64,000 bases of DNA from Scleromatobacter sp045810285 (GCA_045810285.1 JBJMWE010000281.1:12199-76198); one strand, 5' to 3'; positions 44,398-54,159 are shown, counted from the first letter of the stretch. A program made the numbers and translations. The notes: generated by a model from the letters alone, not told the origin.

Positions 44398-45998
44398 TGC
44401 GCGACGCCTCCGCGTGGGCGCCGCTGCTGCCGGTGGCCATGGTCGGCACCGACCGCCATCCGGCGCCGCTGCCCGCCTGGCCCGGCCCCGTCGGCGCCGC
44501 GATCGCCGCGTTGGCCACGGTCGAGCGCAACGACGGCGACCGCGCCGCCTCCGACGTCCTGCGCGCGGCCGGCATCCTCGCGGTCTGCGGGCTTGCGGGC
44601 GCGCGCCCGGTGGCGCGCGCGCCAGGCCACGCCGACGCGGCCGCGCCCGACACCCTGCCCGCCGCCGCCGATCCGGCGTTGCTGGCCGCGCTCGCCTGGA
44701 CACTGCGCGAAGGCCCCGACCGCCTCAAGCAGGCGTTCTTCCTGCGCCTCGCGCAGGCGGGCCTGCGCCTGCCCCATGCCCTGCTGCCGCAGGCGCTCGA
44801 GCTGGCGCGCTCGTCGCTGGCGCTGCGTCCGCTGATCCAGCCCCTGCTGGGCGAGCGCGGCGTGTGGCTCGCGCGCCAGCGCGCGGACTGGCAATTCGCC
44901 GCCGGCGTCGCGAGCGTCGACGAGGCCGACCCTCGCCATTGGGACGAAGGCACGCTCGAACAGCGCAAGGCCTTCCTCGCGGCCGAGCGCGCACGCGATC
45001 CGGGCGCCGCACGCGCACGCCTGGCGGCGGCGCTGCCCGAGCTGCCCGCCAAGGAACGCGCCGAGCTCGCGCGCGGCTTTGGCACCGGGCTGTCGCTGGA
45101 AGACCAAGCGCTGCTCGAGCAGCTGCGCAACGATCGGGGCCAGGAGGTGCGCGCCGTCGCACTGGAGCTGCTGCTGCGCCTGCCCGATGCCGACCACCCG
45201 CGGCGGGCCACCCAGCGCGTCGCGGCGCTCATGTCGCGCGGCGGCCTGCTCGCCGGCCGGCGCTGGACGATCGAACCGCCCGCGCAGGCCGCCGCCGACT
45301 GGAAGGCGGACCAGATCGACCCGGACGCGCCCAAGGGCGCGATGGGCCAGCGCGCATGGTGGCTGTACCAGCTGGTGCGCCAGGTGCCGCTCGCCTGGTG
45401 GACGCAGCACACCGGCCTGGACGCGCGCGCCCTGTCCGACTGGGCGCGGGCCACCGAGTGGGGCGAGGCGCTGTGGCGCGGCTGGCGCGACGTCCTGCGC
45501 CGCGCACCCGACGCCGCGTGGGCCGAACTGCTGCTGGACGACGCCTCGGGCGCGGCAGGCTACGGCGGCGGCTCGCTGCACGGCGATCGCGAAATGGCGC
45601 TGGACCTGGTCTCCACCGCGGTGCGCGAGCGCTGGGTCGTGCGCCAGCTGGCGTCGTCGGAGGCCGCGCTGTCGTCGACGATCTGGACGGTCGCGTCGCG
45701 CTGCGGCCCGGGCGAGACCATCTCGGCGAACCTGGCCGCTCCCCTCGTCGAGCGGGTGCGTCGCACGCTCGCCCTGAACACCGAGCTCGCCCCCGGCACG
45801 CACAACGCGAACATCGCCGAACAGGAGAGCGTCGGCCGCGTCCTGCCCGAGCTGTGCTGCGCGCTGCCCCTGTCCTTCCTCGCCGACTACGACGACTGGG
45901 CCGCATCGCCCAACGAATCCCCCGCCATCGGCCGCGCCCGCCATGCGGGCCGCCAGATCATCCAGGCGCGCCGCGTCCTGGCTTCCTGCCTTCCCTGA
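44397..45998 (+). CDS. DUF5691-like protein of the MoxR/VWA cluster
   Basis: A 533-residue cytoplasmic protein beginning MRDASAWAPLLPVAMVGTDR. It has a HEAT-like alpha-helical look: ALAWTLREGPDRLKQAFFLR, EVRAVALELLLRLPDADHPR, SDWARATEWGEALWRGWRDV. The family is known mainly by its constant company with SWIM, MoxR and VWA genes; no enzymatic motif was seen. A strong ribosome-binding site and 1-bp overlap with the SWIM gene show coupling. Confidence 0.7.
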   Translation: MRDASAWAPLLPVAMVGTDRHPAPLPAWPGPVGAAIAALATVERNDGDRAASDVLRAAGILAVCGLAGARPVARAPGHADAAAPDTLPAAADPALLAALAWTLREGPDRLKQAFFLRLAQAGLRLPHALLPQALELARSSLALRPLIQPLLGERGVWLARQRADWQFAAGVASVDEADPRHWDEGTLEQRKAFLAAERARDPGAARARLAAALPELPAKERAELARGFGTGLSLEDQALLEQLRNDRGQEVRAVALELLLRLPDADHPRRATQRVAALMSRGGLLAGRRWTIEPPAQAAADWKADQIDPDAPKGAMGQRAWWLYQLVRQVPLAWWTQHTGLDARALSDWARATEWGEALWRGWRDVLRRAPDAAWAELLLDDASGAAGYGGGSLHGDREMALDLVSTAVRERWVVRQLASSEAALSSTIWTVASRCGPGETISANLAAPLVERVRRTLALNTELAPGTHNANIAEQESVGRVLPELCCALPLSFLADYDDWAASPNESPAIGRARHAGRQIIQARRVLASCLP

Positions 45999-46009
45999 GC
46001 AACCTCGCC

Positions 46010-47101
46010 ATGACCACCGCCCTCAACGCCACGCTCCGACAGCACGCCGAGATCCAGTTCGCCGAGGAACTGGCCGAACTGCGCCGCCAGGACCACCGCA
46101 CGCGCCCGGGCAACTGGGCGCTCTCGCCCTGGGCCGTGGTGCGCTACCTCATGGGCGGCACGCTGGACAACGGCTTCGAGGTCAGCGCCAAGTACATCGG
46201 CGACGCGCGCCTGATGGAGATCGCCGTGGCCACGCTCGCCACCGACCGTGCGCTGCTGCTGTACGGCGTGCCGGGCACGGCCAAGTCCTGGGTGTCGGAG
46301 CACCTGGCGGCGGCCATCAGCGGTGATTCGACGCTGTTGATCCAGGGCACCGCGGGCACCGGCGAGGAGCAGCTGCGCTACGGCTGGAACTATGCCCAGC
46401 TGCTGGCCAACGGGCCGTCGGAGAAGGCGCTGGTGCCCAGCCCGATGATGAACGCGATGCGCCTGGGCAAGATCGCGCGCGTCGAGGAACTCACGCGCAT
46501 CCCGGCCGACGTGCAGGACACGCTCATCACCGTGCTGTCCGAGAAGACGCTGCCCATCCCCGAGCTCGGCTCCGAGGTGCAGGCCGTGCGCGGCTTCAGC
46601 GTCATCGCCACCGCCAACAACCGCGACAAGGGCGTCAACGAGCTGTCGGCCGCGCTCAAGCGCCGCTTCAACACCGTGGTGCTGCCGGTCCCCGCCAGCG
46701 AGGACGACGAGATCGCGATCGTCGTCAAGCGCGTCGCCGAGATGGGCCGCTCGCTCGAGCTGCCGGCCGAGCCGCCGGCGCTCAAGGAGGTCAAGCGCAT
46801 CGTGCAGATCTTCCGCGAGCTGCGCAGCGGTCGCACGGCCGACGGCAAGACGCAGCTGAAGTCGCCCACGTCCGCGCTGTCCACCGCCGAGGCGATCTCC
46901 GTCATCAACAGCGGCATGGCGCTGGCCGGCCATTTCGGCGACGGCGTGCTGCGCCCGCACGACATGGCCTCGAGCCTGATCGGCGCGGTCATCAAGGATC
47001 CCGTGCAGGACCAGGTGGTGTGGAACGAGTACCTCGAAGCCGTCGTCAAGGAGCGCGACGACTGGAAGGACCTGTACCGCGCCTTCCGCGAGCAGGCCTG
47101 A
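46010..47101 (+). CDS. MoxR-family AAA+ ATPase
   Basis: A 363-residue AAA+ protein. Walker A is GVPGTAKS (residues 86-93), Walker B region GKIARVEELTRIP, sensor 1 VIATANNRDKGV, arginine finger ALKRRFN. MoxR ATPases act as chaperones with VWA partners, remodelling or activating client proteins. It starts 11 bp after the DUF5691-like gene and ends 16 bp before the DUF5682-like gene. The partner VWA protein is encoded two genes on. Confidence 0.92.
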   Translation: MTTALNATLRQHAEIQFAEELAELRRQDHRTRPGNWALSPWAVVRYLMGGTLDNGFEVSAKYIGDARLMEIAVATLATDRALLLYGVPGTAKSWVSEHLAAAISGDSTLLIQGTAGTGEEQLRYGWNYAQLLANGPSEKALVPSPMMNAMRLGKIARVEELTRIPADVQDTLITVLSEKTLPIPELGSEVQAVRGFSVIATANNRDKGVNELSAALKRRFNTVVLPVPASEDDEIAIVVKRVAEMGRSLELPAEPPALKEVKRIVQIFRELRSGRTADGKTQLKSPTSALSTAEAISVINSGMALAGHFGDGVLRPHDMASSLIGAVIKDPVQDQVVWNEYLEAVVKERDDWKDLYRAFREQA

Positions 47102-47117
47102 TGCCCGGCGACCTGGC

Positions 47118-49559
47118 ATGAGCGATCTCGACGACGCCAGCGCGCCGCCGGCGGCCGAAGCGGCCACCGGCGGCGACGCGCCGGCCGTGCACTTGTTCGG
47201 CATCCGGCACCACGGGCCGGGTTGCGCGCGCAGCCTGGAGCGCGCGCTCGGCGAGATCCGTCCGGACTGCGTGCTGATCGAAGGCCCGCCGGAGGCCGAC
47301 GACCTGCTCGCGTTCGTGCAGGACGACGCGATGGCGCCGCCCGTCGCGCTGCTGGGCTACTGCCCGGACGAGCCCCGCCTGGCCGTCTACCACCCGTTCG
47401 CCGTCTTCTCGCCCGAATGGCAGGCGCTGCGCTGGGCCGCCGCCAACGGCGCACGGGCGCGCTTCATCGACCTGCCGCTGGTGCACGAACTGGCGCTCGA
47501 GAAGGCCGCACGCGACGCGCGCGAAGCCGTCGAGCGGGCCGCCGCCGACGCCGCTGCCGCCGAAGACCCGTCCGACGACGCCGCGCCGCCATCCCCCGGC
47601 GCCTCGTCGCCGGGGCCCACACCAGACGCCGACGATCCCCTGGAACGCCGCGACCCGCTCACCTGGCTCGCGCGCGCGGCCGGCTACGGCGACGGCGAAT
47701 CGTGGTGGAACCACATGGTGGAGGAGCGCGCCGACGGGGCCGAGCTGTTCGAGGCGATCGGCACGGCGATGACGTCGCTGCGCGCCGAGCTGGGCGACGA
47801 GCCGCTGTCGCCCGAGACGGCGCGTCGCGACGCGCTGCGCGAGGCCCACATGCGCCAGTGCCTGCGCGCGGCCCGCAAGGAGGGGTTCGCGCGCATCGCG
47901 GTCGTCTGCGGCGCCTGGCACCTGCCGGCACTCGGTGCACAGGTCTCGGCCAAGGCCGACGCGGCCCTGCTCAAGGGCCTGCCCAAGGTCAAGGTGCAGT
48001 CCACCTGGGTGCCGTGGACGTACCGCCACCTCACCCGCGCCAGCGGCTACGGCGCGGGCATCGCCTCGCCGGGCTGGTACGAGCACCTGTGGCGCACGCA
48101 CGAGCGGCCGCAGCTGCGCGCCGTCGGCTGGCTCGCGCGCGTCGCCCGCCTGATGCGCGAGCGCGAACTCGACTGCTCGTCCGCCCACCTGATCGAGGCG
48201 ACGCGCCTGGCCGACACCCTCGCCGCACTGCGCGACCGTCCGGCGCCCGGCCTGCCCGAGCTCGACGAGGCCAGCCGCACCGTGCTGACCCTCGGCGACG
48301 ACACCGCGCTGCAGTTCATCCGCGACGCGCTGGTCGTCGGCGACCGGCTCGGCGCCGTGCCGCTCGCGGTGCCCACCGTGCCGCTGCAGCGCGACGTCGA
48401 CGCGCTGCAGAAGCGCCTGCGCCTGAAGCCCGAGGCGCTCCAGAAGACGCTCGACCTGGACCTGCGGAGCGACAACGACCTCGCACGCAGCCACCTGCTG
48501 CATCGGCTCGCGCTGCTGGACGTGCCGTGGGGCACCCTCGCCAAGGTGGGCCGCTCCACGCGCGGCACCTTCCACGAGATCTGGACGCTGCAATGGCAGC
48601 CCGAATTCGCGCTGCGCCTGATCGAGGCCAGCCTGTGGGGCCAGACGGTCGAACAGGCGGCCACGGCACGCGCCCAGGCGCGCTGCGGCGAAGCCGACAG
48701 CCTGGCCGCGCTGTCGACGCTGGTCGACCAGGCTTTGCTGGCCGATCTGGACCAGGCCGTGGCCGCCGCCACCCGCGCGCTGGAGGATCGCGCCGCGCTG
48801 ACCGGCGACGCCGCGCAGCTGCTCGCCACCCTGCCGCCGCTGGCCAACGTCTTTCGCTACGGCAACGTGCGCCAGACCGACGCCGCGCTCGTCGCGCACG
48901 TGCTGGACGGCCTGGCGTTGCGCGCCGCGATCGGCCTCCCCGTGGCCTGTGCCAGCCTGGACGACAGCGCCGCCGAATCGCTGCGCGAACTCGTCCTGGC
49001 CGCCCAGGGCGCGATCGCGCTGCGCGACGGCGACGAGACCACGCGGGCCTGGCGCCGCGCGCTGGGCCAGGTCGCCGAGCAGGCCGGCGCGCACGACCTG
49101 CTCAAGGGCCTGGCTACCCGGCTGCTGCTGGACGCCGGCGACTGGGGCGGCGACCGCGCCGCCACGGCCATGTCGCTGAACCTGTCCGCCGGCGCCGAAC
49201 CCGCGCACGCGGCCGCCTGGCTGGAGGGCTTCCTGAATCGCAACGCGGTGGTGCTGCTGCACGACGCCACGGTCTGGGCGCTGGTCGACGACTGGCTGTC
49301 GGGCCTGGTCGACGAGCACTTCATCCGGGTGTTGCCGCTGGTGCGGCGCACCTTCTCGGCGTTCGCCGCCACCGATCTTCGCGACCTGTCGCAGAAGGCA
49401 CGCCGCAAGCCCGGCGCCGCGCAGGCCGGCACCGCGAGCGCGGGCGACGACAGCGACGTCCTCGCGGCCTGGGACGCCGGGTGCGCCGCCCTGCCCCTGC
49501 CGCTGCTGCGCACCCTGCTGGGCCTGCCCGACGCCGCCGCCGACGGAGACATGCCATGA
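47118..49559 (+). CDS. DUF5682-like protein, TraB/TIKI-like N-terminal motifs
   Basis: An 813-residue protein. The N-terminus VHLFGIRHHGPGCARSLERA with His31-His32, then VLIEGPPEADDL with Glu55, and later AVVCGAWHLPAL, give the His/Glu/His pattern seen in the EreA/ChaN/TraB-TIKI hydrolase group. An Ala/Pro-rich insertion (about residues 135-175) and a long helical C-terminal half follow. Family members sit beside MoxR and VWA genes and may be clients or effectors. No signal peptide. The stop overlaps the VWA start by ATGA. Confidence 0.78.
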   Translation: MSDLDDASAPPAAEAATGGDAPAVHLFGIRHHGPGCARSLERALGEIRPDCVLIEGPPEADDLLAFVQDDAMAPPVALLGYCPDEPRLAVYHPFAVFSPEWQALRWAAANGARARFIDLPLVHELALEKAARDAREAVERAAADAAAAEDPSDDAAPPSPGASSPGPTPDADDPLERRDPLTWLARAAGYGDGESWWNHMVEERADGAELFEAIGTAMTSLRAELGDEPLSPETARRDALREAHMRQCLRAARKEGFARIAVVCGAWHLPALGAQVSAKADAALLKGLPKVKVQSTWVPWTYRHLTRASGYGAGIASPGWYEHLWRTHERPQLRAVGWLARVARLMRERELDCSSAHLIEATRLADTLAALRDRPAPGLPELDEASRTVLTLGDDTALQFIRDALVVGDRLGAVPLAVPTVPLQRDVDALQKRLRLKPEALQKTLDLDLRSDNDLARSHLLHRLALLDVPWGTLAKVGRSTRGTFHEIWTLQWQPEFALRLIEASLWGQTVEQAATARAQARCGEADSLAALSTLVDQALLADLDQAVAAATRALEDRAALTGDAAQLLATLPPLANVFRYGNVRQTDAALVAHVLDGLALRAAIGLPVACASLDDSAAESLRELVLAAQGAIALRDGDETTRAWRRALGQVAEQAGAHDLLKGLATRLLLDAGDWGGDRAATAMSLNLSAGAEPAHAAAWLEGFLNRNAVVLLHDATVWALVDDWLSGLVDEHFIRVLPLVRRTFSAFAATDLRDLSQKARRKPGAAQAGTASAGDDSDVLAAWDAGCAALPLPLLRTLLGLPDAAADGDMP

Positions 49560-50743
49560 GCAACAACACGGAAGGCGAACGGCTGGCACGCTGGCGCCTG
49601 GTGATCGGCAGCGAGGCCGAGGCGGCGTGCGGTGCGCTGGCCGGCCCCGCCGTCGAGATGGACCAGGCGCTGACCGCGCTCTACGACGTGCAGGGGCAGG
49701 CCGGCGGGCTGGGCGTGGGCGGGCGGCGTGGCGGCCGCGGCGGCCCGCAGCCCAGCGTGGCCCGCTGGCTGGGCGACATCCGCAAGTACTTCCCGAGCTC
49801 GGTCGTGCAGGTGATGCAGCACGACGCCCTGCAGCGCCTGAACCTGCGCGAGCTGCTGCTGGAGCCCGAGATGCTGCGCAGCGCGCAGCCCGACGTGCAC
49901 CTCGTCGCCAGCCTGATCGCGCTGTCGCGCGTGATCCCGGCCGGCACGAAGGACACCGCGCGGCTGGTCGTCCGGCAGGTGGTCGACGACCTCATGAAGC
50001 GGCTGGAGGAGCCCATGCGCTCGGCCATCGCCGGCGCGCTGGACCGCAGCCAGCGCAACCGCCGCCCCCGCCATGCGGAAATCGACTGGAACCGCACGAT
50101 CCGCGCCAACCTGAAGCACTGGCAGCCCGAGTACCGCACCATCGTGCCCGAGACGCTGCACGGCTACGGCCGCAAGGCCCGCAAGCCGCAGCGCGAGATC
50201 ATCCTGTGCATCGACCAGAGCGGCTCGATGGCCAACTCGGTCGTCTATTCCAGCATCTTCGGCGCGGTGATGGCGTCGTTGCCGGCGGTGTCGACGAAGC
50301 TGGTGGTGTTCGATACCGCCGTCGTGGACATGTCCGAGCAGCTCGACGACCCGGTGGAACTGCTGTTCGGCGTGCAGCTGGGCGGCGGCACGGACATCGA
50401 CGGCGCGGTGGGCTACTGCCAGTCGCTGATCCGCGAGCCGCGCAACACCATCTTCGTCCTGATCTCCGATCTCTACGAAGGCGGCGTCGAGGCGAACCTG
50501 CTGCGGCGCGCCGCGGTGCTGGTGGAGAGCGGCGTGCAGTGCATCGCGCTGCTGGCCCTCAGCGACGAGGGCCGCCCCGCCTACGACCACGCCCTGGCGG
50601 CCAAGCTCGCAGCGCTCGGCATGCCGTCCTTCGCCTGCACGCCCGACGCCTTTCCGGCGCTGATGGCGGCGGCCATCCGGCGCGACGACGTCGCCGAATG
50701 GGCCGCCAGCAACGGCCTGGTCAACAGTCCGTCAGCGCGCTGA
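49556..50743 (+). CDS. VWA-domain protein, partner of the MoxR ATPase
   Basis: A 395-residue protein. The N-terminal half (LNLRELLLEPEMLRSAQPDV, RLVVRQVVDDLMKRLEEPMR) is helical, the C-terminal half is a von Willebrand A domain. The MIDAS metal site is complete: DQSGSMANS (Asp220, Ser222, Ser224), the Thr of GGGTDIDGAV and the Asp of LISDLYEGG. MoxR and MIDAS-VWA proteins work as a chaperone/adaptor pair. Last gene of the five-gene operon; the msrA gene converges from the other strand 12 bp away. Confidence 0.9.
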   Translation: MSNNTEGERLARWRLVIGSEAEAACGALAGPAVEMDQALTALYDVQGQAGGLGVGGRRGGRGGPQPSVARWLGDIRKYFPSSVVQVMQHDALQRLNLRELLLEPEMLRSAQPDVHLVASLIALSRVIPAGTKDTARLVVRQVVDDLMKRLEEPMRSAIAGALDRSQRNRRPRHAEIDWNRTIRANLKHWQPEYRTIVPETLHGYGRKARKPQREIILCIDQSGSMANSVVYSSIFGAVMASLPAVSTKLVVFDTAVVDMSEQLDDPVELLFGVQLGGGTDIDGAVGYCQSLIREPRNTIFVLISDLYEGGVEANLLRRAAVLVESGVQCIALLALSDEGRPAYDHALAAKLAALGMPSFACTPDAFPALMAAAIRRDDVAEWAASNGLVNSPSAR

Positions 50744-50755
50744 GCGACGCGGCGT

Positions 50756-51259
50756 TCAGCCGTTGCGCCGCGGCAGCTTCCAGCCCGGCCGCGCGAAGTG
50801 GCAGGTGTAGCCGTTGGGGAACAGCTGCAGGTAGTCCTGGTGCTCGGCCTCGGCCTCCCAGAACGCACCGGCCGGCTCGAGCTCGGTCACGACCCGGCCC
50901 GGCCACAGGCCGGACGCGTCGACGTCCTTGATCGTGTCCTCGGCTACCGCCTTCTGCTCGGGCGTGGTGTAGTAGATCGCCGAGCGGTAGCTCATGCCGA
51001 CGTCGTTGCCCTGGCGGTTCTTCGTGCTCGGATCATGGATCTGGAAGAAGAACTCGAGCAGGTCGCGATAGCTGATGACCGCCGGGTCGAACACGATCTC
51101 GATGCCCTCGGCGTGGGTGCCGTGGCGCCGGTAGGTGGCGTTCTCGACGTCGCCGCCGGTGTAGCCGACGCGGGTCTCCAGCACGCCGGGCTTGTGGCGG
51201 ATCAGCTCCTGCATGCCCCAGAAACAGCCCCCCGCCAGCACTGCACGTTCCGTCGTCAT
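50756..51259 (-). CDS. msrA: Peptide methionine (S)-S-oxide reductase
   Basis: A 167-residue cytoplasmic MsrA that reduces the S-epimer of methionine sulfoxide. Catalytic motif AGGCFWGMQ is near the N-terminus (Cys12); GYTGGDVENATYRRH and GHAEGIEIVFDP-like HGTHAEGIEIVFDP, and AEAEHQDYLQLFPNGY complete the family pattern. It lacks extra C-terminal cysteines seen in some relatives. Its start overlaps the msrB stop by ATGA. Confidence 0.94.
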   Translation of the reverse strand: MTTERAVLAGGCFWGMQELIRHKPGVLETRVGYTGGDVENATYRRHGTHAEGIEIVFDPAVISYRDLLEFFFQIHDPSTKNRQGNDVGMSYRSAIYYTTPEQKAVAEDTIKDVDASGLWPGRVVTELEPAGAFWEAEAEHQDYLQLFPNGYTCHFARPGWKLPRRNG

Positions 51260-51705
51260 TGCACGTCCTCCACTTGATCCAGGTATTGCCCGTAACCTTC
51301 GGCCTCCATGCGCTCGCGCGGCACGAAGCGCAACGAGGCGGAGTTGATGCAGTAGCGCAGGCCGCCGCGGTCGCGCGGCCCGTCCGGGAACACGTGGCCC
51401 AGGTGGCTGTCGCCATGGTGCGAACGCACCTCGGTGCGGATCATGCCGTGCGTGACGTCGCGGAACTCGTCCACGAAGCCCTGCGTGATCGGCTTGGTGA
51501 AACTGGGCCAGCCGCAGCCCGACTCGTACTTGTCCGAGGACGCGAACAGCGGCTCGCCGGACACGATGTCGACGTAGATCCCCGCCGCCTTGTTGTGCAG
51601 CAGTTCCCCGGTGCCGGGGCGTTCCGTGCCGCTTTCCTGCGTCACGTGGCGTTGGATGGGCGTCAGCTGGGCCAGCGCCTCGGGGGTCTTCCTGTACTCG
51701 GACAT
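51256..51705 (-). CDS. msrB: Peptide methionine (R)-S-oxide reductase
   Basis: A 149-residue MsrB reducing the R-epimer. The catalytic Cys is in LRYCINSASLRFVP and the conserved core is SGCGWPSFTKP and SHLGHVFPDGP. Only one Cys is left at the site of the first CxxC and the second pair is missing, so it is the form that does not bind zinc. ATG 51705 is chosen, with AGGAG 9 bp upstream. Forms a two-gene operon with msrA. Confidence 0.94.
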   Translation of the reverse strand: MSEYRKTPEALAQLTPIQRHVTQESGTERPGTGELLHNKAAGIYVDIVSGEPLFASSDKYESGCGWPSFTKPITQGFVDEFRDVTHGMIRTEVRSHHGDSHLGHVFPDGPRDRGGLRYCINSASLRFVPRERMEAEGYGQYLDQVEDVQ

Positions 51706-51788
51706 GTCATTTGCTCCTGCGACGACGTCCCTGCCATGTAGGGCCGGGACGCCTCTTCTCAAGTTCACGGGCGCGGATCACGCGCCGG

Positions 51789-51846
51789 GCGCCGCACGCC
51801 ATCCGTGCGGCGCGCCGATGGTACGCCGGCATGCGACATGCCGGCG
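51789..51846. terminator. Two stable hairpins, probable transcription end of the beta-propeller gene
   Basis: Stem 51789-51798/51804-51813 (10 bp, 5-base loop) and stem 51824-51833/51837-51846 (10 bp, 3-base loop). They lie just downstream of the minus-strand gene ending at 51867. No T-run follows, so termination may depend on Rho. Confidence 0.45.
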
Positions 51847-51866
51847 CGCCGGGGTCATCGCGCCGC

Positions 51867-52907
51867 TCAGCGCCCGCCGTCGCCGTCGACGATCGCGACG
51901 CCGTTGGCGGTGCCGACGGCCGCGACGCCACGCAGCGTGAAGTTGCCGTCCTCGTCGACCGCGAAGACCGACACGCGCGACATGCCGCCCGCCGCGTCCA
52001 CCACCGCGGCCAGGCCGCCGCGCGCGGCGATGTCGGTCGGGGCGCCGGTGAACTGCGCGATGACCGGCGCGTCCTGCACGATCTTCTGCCCGTAGACGGC
52101 GTAGCGCGACACGCTCTTGCTGGGCGAGTTGGCCGAGAACAGGAACGGGCCGTCCAGCGCCACCCAGCACGGCGCGTGCTGCGTCACCGAGGGGGTGACC
52201 GTCAGCACCGTATCGTGACGCACCAGGCTGATCTCGTCGGCGTGGGCGATCGACACGTACGCATCGTCGCCGCGCGTGGCCAGGCCGAACGGCGCATCGA
52301 CGTTGGCCGGGAGGGCGGCCACCAGGACGGCCGCGCCCGTGACCGCGCCGTCGCCCGACAGCCGCACCGTCTCGATGGCGTTGCTCTTCTCGCTGAGCAC
52401 CAGCTCGCCGGACAGCACGCCCACCTGCGCCGCGCTGCCGTCGGCGTGCAGCAGCGCTGCGCGACCGTCGGCGGCCGAGGCGACGCCCCACGGTCCCGCG
52501 CGATGCGATTCCACGCCGGTGGTCGTCAGCACGTAGAGGTGGTCGTGGCCGAAGGCGACGCTGACCGGGCTGCCCACCGTCGGCAGCACCCGTTCGAGGC
52601 GGAACAGCCGGCCGCCCTCGTCGCGCTCGAACACCGACACGTTGGACGAGCCGAAGTTGACGACGGCGACGCGGTCGCGGCTGGCGGCCACGCCGCCGGC
52701 GTTGCCCGACACGCCGCCCTGCCCCTGCGTCGGCAGGCGGCGCAGGACCTGGCCCGCCGAGTCGAGCACGACGAGTTCATTGGTCGTCGCGTTCGACGCC
52801 GTCAGCACCAGGGCGCGGTGCGCGACGCCTTCGGCCGATGCGGTGCCCGCGGCGCAGGCGAGCAGGACGGCGGCCGCGGTGGCCGTCAGGATTCGATGGA
52901 TGGTCAT
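51867..52907 (-). CDS. Exported beta-propeller protein (lactonase-like)
   Basis: A 346-residue protein with signal peptide MTIHRILTATAAAVLLACAA and AGGAGA before the ATG. The mature part is a series of repeats of the lactonase/NHL type, each with a V(A/S)V(N/F)...(S/D) pattern: SNVSVFERDEGGRLFRLERV, SPVSVAFGHDHLYVLTT, VSRVSVFAVDEDGNFTL. A seven-bladed propeller is likely. Enzymatic activity not predictable. Transcribed in the same direction as the nucleosidase upstream, 214 bp away. Confidence 0.72.
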   Translation of the reverse strand: MTIHRILTATAAAVLLACAAGTASAEGVAHRALVLTASNATTNELVVLDSAGQVLRRLPTQGQGGVSGNAGGVAASRDRVAVVNFGSSNVSVFERDEGGRLFRLERVLPTVGSPVSVAFGHDHLYVLTTTGVESHRAGPWGVASAADGRAALLHADGSAAQVGVLSGELVLSEKSNAIETVRLSGDGAVTGAAVLVAALPANVDAPFGLATRGDDAYVSIAHADEISLVRHDTVLTVTPSVTQHAPCWVALDGPFLFSANSPSKSVSRYAVYGQKIVQDAPVIAQFTGAPTDIAARGGLAAVVDAAGGMSRVSVFAVDEDGNFTLRGVAAVGTANGVAIVDGDGGR

Positions 52908-53121
52908 GGTCTCTCCTGGAGGTGATGTGGCGCGCTCGCCGCCAGGGCGTCGCGCATCGCGGCCGGCTGTGGCCGCGACCTCCGTTGGTCGACCGGACCC
53001 GTGTTCGCTTACACGGATCGAGAACTTTCCATACAGCCCCCGGGTATGCGCCCTCCGTCCGGGAAAAGGCACGATTTCGTTCGTCGCGCAAGGCCTGCGA
53101 AACCTTACATGCGCCGCACGC

Positions 53122-54159
53122 TCAGTGCCGGTGGTGCCAGCCCTCCAGGAAGGCGAGCGTCACCGCCGCCTCGTTCGTCTCCGCCAGGCCGCTGGCGAAC
53201 AGCGCCACCGCATCCGCGTCGAAGTCCTGCGCGCCGGCCAGGTCGCTCAGGCTGCGGAACGCGATGTAGGGAATGCGGTTGGCGTAGGCGACGTGGGCCA
53301 GCGCGGCGGTCTCCATCTCGAAGACCTGTGCCTGCAGCTGCTCGAACAGGTAGGCGCGGTACTGCGGGTTGGCGAGGAAGGCCGAGCCCGAGACGCCGCG
53401 CCCGCCGACCACCACCTGCGGCGTCGTCCGCACGCACAGCGCGGCGTCGGGCTCGGCGCCCGGCGACTTCACGGCCTTCGGGCCGCAGCGCGCCAGCTCG
53501 GGGCGGATCGCGCGCGCCACGGCCAGCATCGCCGTGTCCACCGGGTAGTCGAAGCGGAACTCGCCGGCGGGCGCGTTGGCCGCGGTCATGACGAAGTTCT
53601 CGCGCATGAACAGCCCGCTGGGCATCGGCGCCGCGGGCGTCGCGAGGTAGAACGGCGGGACGGGCCGGCCGTCGACGGTGGCCAGCTTCAGGCCCAGGCA
53701 GGACACGTCGGCCTCCTTGCCGCAGGTCGCGGGCAGCACGTTGTCGCGGTTCCAGAACACTTCCAGCGGCATCGCCCAGCGGTCGGGAATCATCACGTCG
53801 CCCACGTGGTGCGACGGGTCGACCCCGCCCGCGATGCCCGACATCACCAGCCGGCTCACCTTGAAGTGGTCGACCATCAGCTGCGTGACCATGGCCGAGT
53901 TGACCATGCTCACCCCGCTCAGCACGATCACCACCGGCTCGCCGCGCAGCACCCCCGTGGTGAAGCGGTTGCCGTTGATGACCCAGGTGCGTGCCGAGCG
54001 CGCCTGGCCGACGAGCAGGGCCGCCTCCTGGCCGAAGGCCGACACGATGCCGATGCGCGGCGTGCACTCGGACAGGCACGCCGCCTTGACGGCAGGCCGC
54101 GCCGCCAGGGCGGACGACAGCCCCGCGGCCAGCATGGCGGCGACGAACAGTTTCTTCAC
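53122..54159 (-). CDS. Exported MTA/SAH-nucleosidase-like (PNP/UDP superfamily) protein
   Basis: A 345-residue protein with signal peptide MKKLFVAAMLAAGLSSALAA. RIGIVSAFGQEAALLVGQAR and VVIVLSGVSMVNSAMVTQLM followed by LVMSGIAGGVDPSHHVGDVM match the phosphorylase superfamily. FEMETAALAHVAYANRIPYI is the ribose-binding signature and RSLSDLAG contains the catalytic Asp. Unlike housekeeping Pfs it is exported, so it would cleave nucleosides in the periplasm. It lies directly downstream of a TonB-dependent receptor. Confidence 0.82.
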   Translation of the reverse strand: MKKLFVAAMLAAGLSSALAARPAVKAACLSECTPRIGIVSAFGQEAALLVGQARSARTWVINGNRFTTGVLRGEPVVIVLSGVSMVNSAMVTQLMVDHFKVSRLVMSGIAGGVDPSHHVGDVMIPDRWAMPLEVFWNRDNVLPATCGKEADVSCLGLKLATVDGRPVPPFYLATPAAPMPSGLFMRENFVMTAANAPAGEFRFDYPVDTAMLAVARAIRPELARCGPKAVKSPGAEPDAALCVRTTPQVVVGGRGVSGSAFLANPQYRAYLFEQLQAQVFEMETAALAHVAYANRIPYIAFRSLSDLAGAQDFDADAVALFASGLAETNEAAVTLAFLEGWHHRH

